DNA of 64,000 nucleotides, taken from the NCBI GenBank assembly GCA_023159155.1, contig JAJNNX010000029.1, positions 124,001-188,000 on the forward strand, in the 5' to 3' direction. Position numbers and translations under genes: made by a program. This DNA is from Ustulina deusta (lineage: Eukaryota > Ascomycota > Sordariomycetes > Xylariales > Xylariaceae). The notes under the pieces are model-generated. The model made no database searches, was not told where the DNA came from, and saw only the letters and a program-made list of their open reading frames with translations. Positions 58,464 to 64,000 of this stretch are shown one piece after another. The number at the start of each line of letters is the position of its first letter. Positions within the stretch are counted from its first letter, which is position 1.

Positions 58464-60869
58464 CGAATAATCCCTACCGTTGGTATATTAGATTAGCCAT
58501 CATTCTAAGAAAGTGCCAATACTAGCACCAGTTGACAATAAAAGTTCATGAGAAGAGGATTCTCAACATTAAAATAAAGTTGAAATGTTAAACAATAGAA
58601 ATTAAATATGGCTACAATTGTAGTGTATAATTGTTACTCAATTATATTATTACATAATGAAAACGTATTCCTATAGGCAGGTACATAGGTGGAGCTAGAA
58701 AGCAATGACATCATCATCCCAAAGCTGTTCGGTGCTGTAGATAATATAGGCTGTATTGTATATCTGGGGTATTATGCAGGGAATAAGTGAGTTTTACCTG
58801 TATCCCTAGTAGGTACTAACAGACCGTAGATTATGCCGTAAGGCGACGTTGGACAGATATTGTGTTGTCACAATAGACCAAAGAAGGACTTGAAAAAAAG
58901 GGGAGGCCTGGAAGGAGGATTCGAAAGATAAAACTTTGGACATTTTAAACGCGAGCCAGCCTATTCAGCTACAGACCATGTTAAAATTCTTTTTTTAAAG
59001 CACAGCGCTGCTGCAAAGAATGACTTGGTTGCATACGATATGGCCCGTGGCGTAGTTGTGAGGAATGTTACATCCCTTTTGCCGAACAAACCGAATAGCA
59101 AGTTAGACCATCTGTCTACTAGAGACCTTTTACGGCAATAATGAGAGAGTGGCATGCATGCATGGTGATTGTGGTGACAACTAATTAACGCAGATCGCTA
59201 TGATGCACACCCTTTCCGTTGACTTTTTGCGAATCCTTTGCGAATGTCATAATAGTCTCATCTAGGTAGATGTCGCGCGATTCCGTTGGCATGGTTCCCA
59301 AAAGACTCTTTAAGGGAGAAAGCGATAAGGAAGGGACGATGGTGGCGACGAATTTGGCATGTCTCTTCGCAAGAAGATGAAGACTAACTGCTGCCACCCC
59401 TTGATAGTGGCATCTTGACCTGGACACAAGTTACCATGGGACACCTCTTCATGTTTAATACCTGGGGATTCGTGAATTTGCCTGGTGTTTTCCAGTTGTA
59501 CTACACCGGTGCTCTCCGTTAGTCCCGATCCAATATATAATGGATAGGGTCGGCGCATCTCTCCTCTTTGCTGTCGACGCATTTTCCAGGTGGGCTCTCG
59601 GGGCAGGACGGATCCGCTCAGTTCCTTGGCTTGATATACCACGCCCGTTCTGTTCCATATAGTGAATCAAGGGTTACTATCCGAAGATTATTGCCGCATT
59701 CCCCCAATCACTTATCAGATGGCTCTCTTGACAGCACACTATAACCTCCTTCCAGACCATCACGTTCTTTAGCCTTTCAAAGGATAGTAATTGATCAGCT
59801 CGAAATGCTCCGTTAAATTAACTGCTATACAGAGAGCATAGATAATATGTGGCTAGTCGCCTCTACACGTCTAAGTTCAGTGTATCTATCTATCGAGGGG
59901 TGATCAACCATTTCAGACTTTTAGTAATTATTAGTCATCCTGCACAGTGAATAGATTGAGAATTGCTAAGTTATAGCATATTAGTAGGATATAATTGTAT
60001 AGTATTGATACATGGATATGAATGCTGTGGGCTAACACAGATATCTAAACCGCACTTATTTCCAAAATAGAAAAAAAGGATACTTATAGCAAGGCAATTT
60101 GAACAGTGTGAAGAAGAGAAAAACTACATTACGTTATAGTCAGGTCGATATTATGGGTTATTGAAAAATGTCAGACGGCGAAATCTTTCAACCGGCTAGT
60201 CTGTAGAGATGTGTTCGAATATGTAATACTCACATGAGCTTTTCAGTATTGAAATAGTCTCATGTCTGCCAGCAACGACTCATATGAGGGGTTTGACAGA
60301 ACAATCCAGATCGGCACTCCTTAGGACTACGGAATGCCTCACTTGATATTATCTGACGAGGCGTTGCCCAGTTTAAATTGCTACAATTACTCAGACACAA
60401 GCTACTCGCCCAAACTATATAAACATATACCATTACTATCAGTTCCATATCATTCAGAGTATTTCGATCGACATAGTAGTCTATGAAAGAATTACATTCA
60501 CATAGACTGGTGTTGTGTCTGGCCAGTTCAAACTTATTCGTGTAAGCGGACGAGCGAAAACATCATTTTAATTTCCTTCCCCGACTATATCAACTAGGCG
60601 TAAAACAGTAGACCGTTCTTAGGATCGCATGTCCCCCTGCTGTGAAATAGCAAATCATAGTACGCAAGCAGTGAAAAGGTGTGGTTGTCATATGATCATT
60701 AAATCCTACTTCGTGGGTATCGTCACATGACCCTTCTAAGAATGCCTTTATATATATACAGATTCATGGTCCATCCAAAACGTCCCATCATTTCGACCTT
60801 AGAGACTATCCCGCACATTAGGATTGCCACCGTCCACTGGTACCTCTTTCTCTACATGGAGGCGCTCAT
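58464..60869. other. Intergenic, no gene seen
   Basis: About 2.4 kb, mildly AT-rich. Frames up to 110 codons on the minus strand (59185-59670) overlap in several registers and have no domains. Confidence 0.4.
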
Positions 60870-62090
60870 CTATAGGTCCTTGGTCGCCCAACCAAGGCGA
60901 GGAGAGCCCGTAGACTTGTCAAAGACGACGAAAGCGGCCTTGAGGGCGATGTCACCATAGATGTTGATACCAACACCCTCAGACGACTGGATACCACCGA
61001 AGCAGGTAGAGCCAGACTCATCAGCAGGGGCGTAGTTGATATACTGGCCGGGGATAGTGATCTCAGCGTCGCCAGGGGTGAAGGTGAGGTCGGGGAGGTT
61101 GGCGTCGCAGGGGAAGACGTAGCCACCCTGTTGCTGGTCCTCCTCGGCGCCATCGACCTGCTCGTAGTAGGCCGAGACGACGGAGGAGGGGAAGAGGGCA
61201 AGGGTGGTACCGGTGTCAGCAATACCATCGACGGACTCTCCGTTGATGTCGGCAGTGAAGTCCCAGAATCCTTGGCTGCTGTCGACATCGACGTAGCTGA
61301 TGGAACCCGTGTACTTCGAGTCGTCGATGACGCCGAAGTCGTAGCTACCGGCGGTGTGGTACTTGAGATCAGCGGTCCACGCGGCCACATCGAGGTTGTC
61401 AATGATGTTGTCGAAGAAAGTCTTTTCTTGGTCAGGCGAGACGGTGTTCAGGGTGCTGAAGGCAAGGCCGAGCAGACCGTCATTGTTGGAGTCCTGAGCG
61501 AACTGGTCCGAGACCTTCGAGGCGGACTCCACGGCTTGGGAATCAAAGCTGACGCCGCCGACATCGACGACGTCGTGGTAGACGGTACCGCTAGAGGAAC
61601 TCCCGTCACCGTAGCTGATGCTCCAAGTAGCACCACTGACCTTCTCGGATGAGGAAGAGCTGCTAGGGTCGTAGACGGTCTGGCCGTTGACGGAGGCGCT
61701 CGGGGTGTCTGTGCTGAAGACCCACAGGTCGGAGGACCCAGAGTCGAAGTCCAGGTTCAAGGTCTGGGCGGGGGTACCGATATCAACGGGAGTGAGATAC
61801 TGGATATCGTACTGCTCCGGAGTAGTCACAGCACTGCCGGAGTCACGCTTCGCCTTCTTGGCCGCGTTGTACTTGGCGACGGTCTTGGCTAGACCCTCGG
61901 GCATTTTGGCGCCATATTTGTTGTAGGCCTTAGCAAGCTGGAAGGCACCATGGGGCTTGAAAGCGGCGTTGGCAACCTGGTTGACTGTGAAGGAGCCAGT
62001 CTTGGTGCCAATCTTGCTCTTGATGGGGGTGGCGGCAGCCAGACCGGCAAGGGCCGCAGTTAGGGCGACAGCGGTAGGTTGGGGAACCAT
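60870..62090 (-). CDS. Secreted pepsin-like aspartic protease (aspergillopepsin/endothiapepsin type)
   Basis: A single-exon frame encodes 406 residues. It has a signal peptide (about 1-20, ALAGLAAATPI), then a basic propeptide ending NAAKKAKR (to residue 82), after which the mature enzyme would begin DSGSAVTTPEQYD. Catalytic motifs are DFDSGSSDLW with Asp116 and IADTGTTLALF with Asp292; SISYGDGSSSSGTVY carries the flap Tyr160. The first motif is Asp-Ser-Gly instead of the usual Asp-Thr-Gly, a substitution tolerated in the family. A disulfide pair is likely between PCDANLPD and STCFGGIQ. It ends with FDKSTGSPRLGWATKDL, the usual C-terminus. It digests protein outside the cell, best at acid pH. 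The start is the ATG directly before the signal peptide; a longer N-terminal frame is not needed. Confidence 0.94.
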   Translation of the reverse strand: MVPQPTAVALTAALAGLAAATPIKSKIGTKTGSFTVNQVANAAFKPHGAFQLAKAYNKYGAKMPEGLAKTVAKYNAAKKAKRDSGSAVTTPEQYDIQYLTPVDIGTPAQTLNLDFDSGSSDLWVFSTDTPSASVNGQTVYDPSSSSSSEKVSGATWSISYGDGSSSSGTVYHDVVDVGGVSFDSQAVESASKVSDQFAQDSNNDGLLGLAFSTLNTVSPDQEKTFFDNIIDNLDVAAWTADLKYHTAGSYDFGVIDDSKYTGSISYVDVDSSQGFWDFTADINGESVDGIADTGTTLALFPSSVVSAYYEQVDGAEEDQQQGGYVFPCDANLPDLTFTPGDAEITIPGQYINYAPADESGSTCFGGIQSSEGVGINIYGDIALKAAFVVFDKSTGSPRLGWATKDL

Positions 62091-64000
62091 GGTGATGATG
62101 GCAACAAAGTATGAATGCTTCAAGAGAAGGGACGACAGGCGGGCAAGGGCACTGAGGATAAGAAAAGAGGATGATGATGTCGAAACAAAGTCGATAGATG
62201 TGACGGGGAGCCAGCAGTCTTATAGACGATGTCGAGAATCAACAAGCACCGCAAATACCTTCACGATAGCGTGATAATCCAGTAGAGAAGGAGCAGGGCG
62301 ATCCCTTTCGAAACCAGGGCATTCGCCATCTCTAGAGGCTGAGCCGACTGCCTTCTTTGGATTACCGGCCGTGATAACAGAAAAGACAACAGCAATATGT
62401 GGGCATGGTGGGTGTCGTATGTGGATATCGACGATCGCTGCTCTACTGCAGGTCCGGCCGAGAGAGAAGGCGGAATATCACAAGACAATGATGGCCCTTC
62501 AATTTTACGCCTACCGAGATTCCATCGGTCGAATCAGATCTCTCGATTAGGTCATGCGTTGGCAGCGTTGGAGGTTCTCCCTGCTTATTCTGTATAACAC
62601 CCTTCATTCCCTTGCCTGTACTACCCACGAACCTTCATTATAGAGGGGATTGTTGGCATGATGCTTGATGATGATTGCGCAACAATGGTACCAACAGCTT
62701 TGGGAATGATTTGATGCTACCTAGTTCCCTCTGGGCTGACTTGCGCTATATTAGCACAGGCTACTATTATCATTCAGGCACCTGCGCGCATAGTGTAGCC
62801 TCTGGCTTCCAGGTTCTCAACTCGTTCATTGGTTATAACTAGTCTGCCTACTAAATTGAATTAGTTGATAGACAGCACTAAGATCTACAGTAGCAGTCCC
62901 TACAAGCTGGAGGAGCACAGGAATGCCTGCCTAATCAGGGGACCAGAACCGGGTTCAGAGAGAGGGACATACTTCTCAAGTAAGCGATGATTGGCGGGTA
63001 GGGGAGATGAAAGGACAACTGGATAGTAAAGATGTTGTAGTCCAAACCTCCGACTTTCACCAGTAATGTTTGAGATCGAGCACATTAGCAGCACCCCTTT
63101 TTTTACAAGTCGCTCTGATAAGATTGCGAATTAATTTACTTAGAGTGCAAGCGACCATCCGCCACAGGCTCTGCCATCCCTATTAGCGTGCGATGCTTAC
63201 ATCGCAGTGGCTGTGTGTCACAGATATGCGAGTAAGAATCCATGCTGACAACCTGCCTATCTAGGATAAGTGAGGACTGGTCAGTTGTTCCATCTCATAT
63301 GCCGAAGTTTGACCCACACCCAAATCACGCTCTGTGTAGCGGCGTCTTGTCTTTTGACACAATACTACCGGTAACTCAATACCAAGATCACTCCGATAGG
63401 GAGAATTGCCGCGATGTCACTCAAACAAGCTTCCCCCCCAGATCTTGGCCGGTTAGCTGCAGCGCCAAGTGTATTGACGTCCCGATTCTAGAAACCTATC
63501 GCTGGTGAGGCTTAAAATATTGATGTCTAAAGTGCCATCCGAGCAACCGAGGCGGTGCTCGTAATGTCTTAATGCGCTCTATTTAAAACTTGCCGGCAGT
63601 GACTTGCATTGGGCTCGCTTCTCCTCGTTAGCGCGGTCGTATAATGGACACCAGCATGAGGTGATCTGCGACGTCGTTTATCGGGAACTTCCCCAGGCGG
63701 CTTGTTGTCAACGGAGCTGTATCTAGCATAATGAGGAATATACCGAAATAGGAAATTTCGCTTCAGGGCGCCAATAAAATATATGGATATTTAGTGGCGT
63801 CATCCGACAAGCCCATCCACCAGCATGTCTCTTAAAACACTTCCATTCAGTCAACTGCCTGTTTTCGACAACAGTCGTCGATCGCTCGCGCATTTATAGC
63901 TTCTCTTTACTAATAGTAATGTACAGCTCCGAATGATTTTGTTTCATGTCAGGTATCTCAAGTAGAATTACCTCGGCATCAGATTTGGGAGGTGTTTCCA
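62091..64000. other. Right flank without a supported gene
   Basis: It begins with the promoter of the protease gene. On the minus strand CTATAAGA at 62218-62225 could be a TATA element about 130 bp before the start codon. The rest has only short, domain-free frames (for example 63242-63508). Confidence 0.4.
62218..62225 (-). promoter_or_regulatory. Possible TATA element of the aspartic protease gene
   Basis: CTATAAGA on the minus strand lies about 130 bp upstream of the protease ATG. Position and sequence fit a core promoter, but no transcript evidence is available. Confidence 0.3.

Noticed and set aside
60866..61652. Long frames in other registers over the aspartic protease (Ser/Thr/Pro-rich minus frame, plus-strand 173 codons)
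   Set aside because: Composition shadows of the protease codons; the protease frame has the active-site motifs.

Overview
The window looks like nuclear DNA of a filamentous ascomycete (Pezizomycotina, probably Sordariomycetes). The protein-coding genes carry short introns (45-131 nt) with GT donors, CTAAC-type branch sites and AG acceptors. The gene content is typical of that group: ERG6, the pyruvate dehydrogenase E1 beta subunit, PigL_N/ankyrin, DUF8021, BIM1-like and GFA proteins. The repeat relics show the C-to-T/G-to-A decay expected of repeat-induced point mutation (RIP). All gene models were spliced by eye, and every exon sum given is divisible by three.

Layout. (1) 1-1147: sequence without a supported gene. 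(2) 1148-14348: one very AT-rich block. It is an LTR retrotransposon relic with 244-bp LTRs and a CCCTT target-site duplication, and a second LTR element (5939-11802) is nested inside it. Both are coding-dead. (3) 14349-28863: gene-poor accessory DNA with an MFS sugar transporter, a paired inverted MITE next to a paraoxonase-like gene, a six-cysteine secreted protein and a 55-residue Cys-rich protein. (4) 28864-35424: a DUF8021 secreted protein, a cytochrome P450 and an APH-type kinase-fold gene, all on +. A 57-residue Cys/His-rich frame overlaps the start of the APH gene. (5) 36666-39716: two surface proteins, a BIM1-like type I membrane protein (-) and a Ser/Thr-rich GPI-type protein (+). 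(6) 40922-46585: a MATE-like transporter and a six-exon PigL_N/ankyrin protein. (7) 48396-56295: housekeeping genes ERG6 and PDB1, then a stand-alone glutathione S-transferase. (8) 56503-64000: a hAT transposase remnant, a GC-rich island, a GFA-family protein with a palindromic TATA element, and a secreted pepsin-like protease.

How the genes may fit together. ERG6 and PDB1 are core metabolism. The P450, DUF8021, APH, PON-like, MFS and MATE genes look like accessory (specialised-metabolism or detoxification) functions. I see no polyketide or peptide synthase backbone gene, so calling this a biosynthetic cluster would be speculative. Secreted or surface proteins (DUF8021, six-Cys protein, BIM1-like, GPI-type, protease) are frequent. 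No tRNA, rRNA or CRISPR array was recognised.
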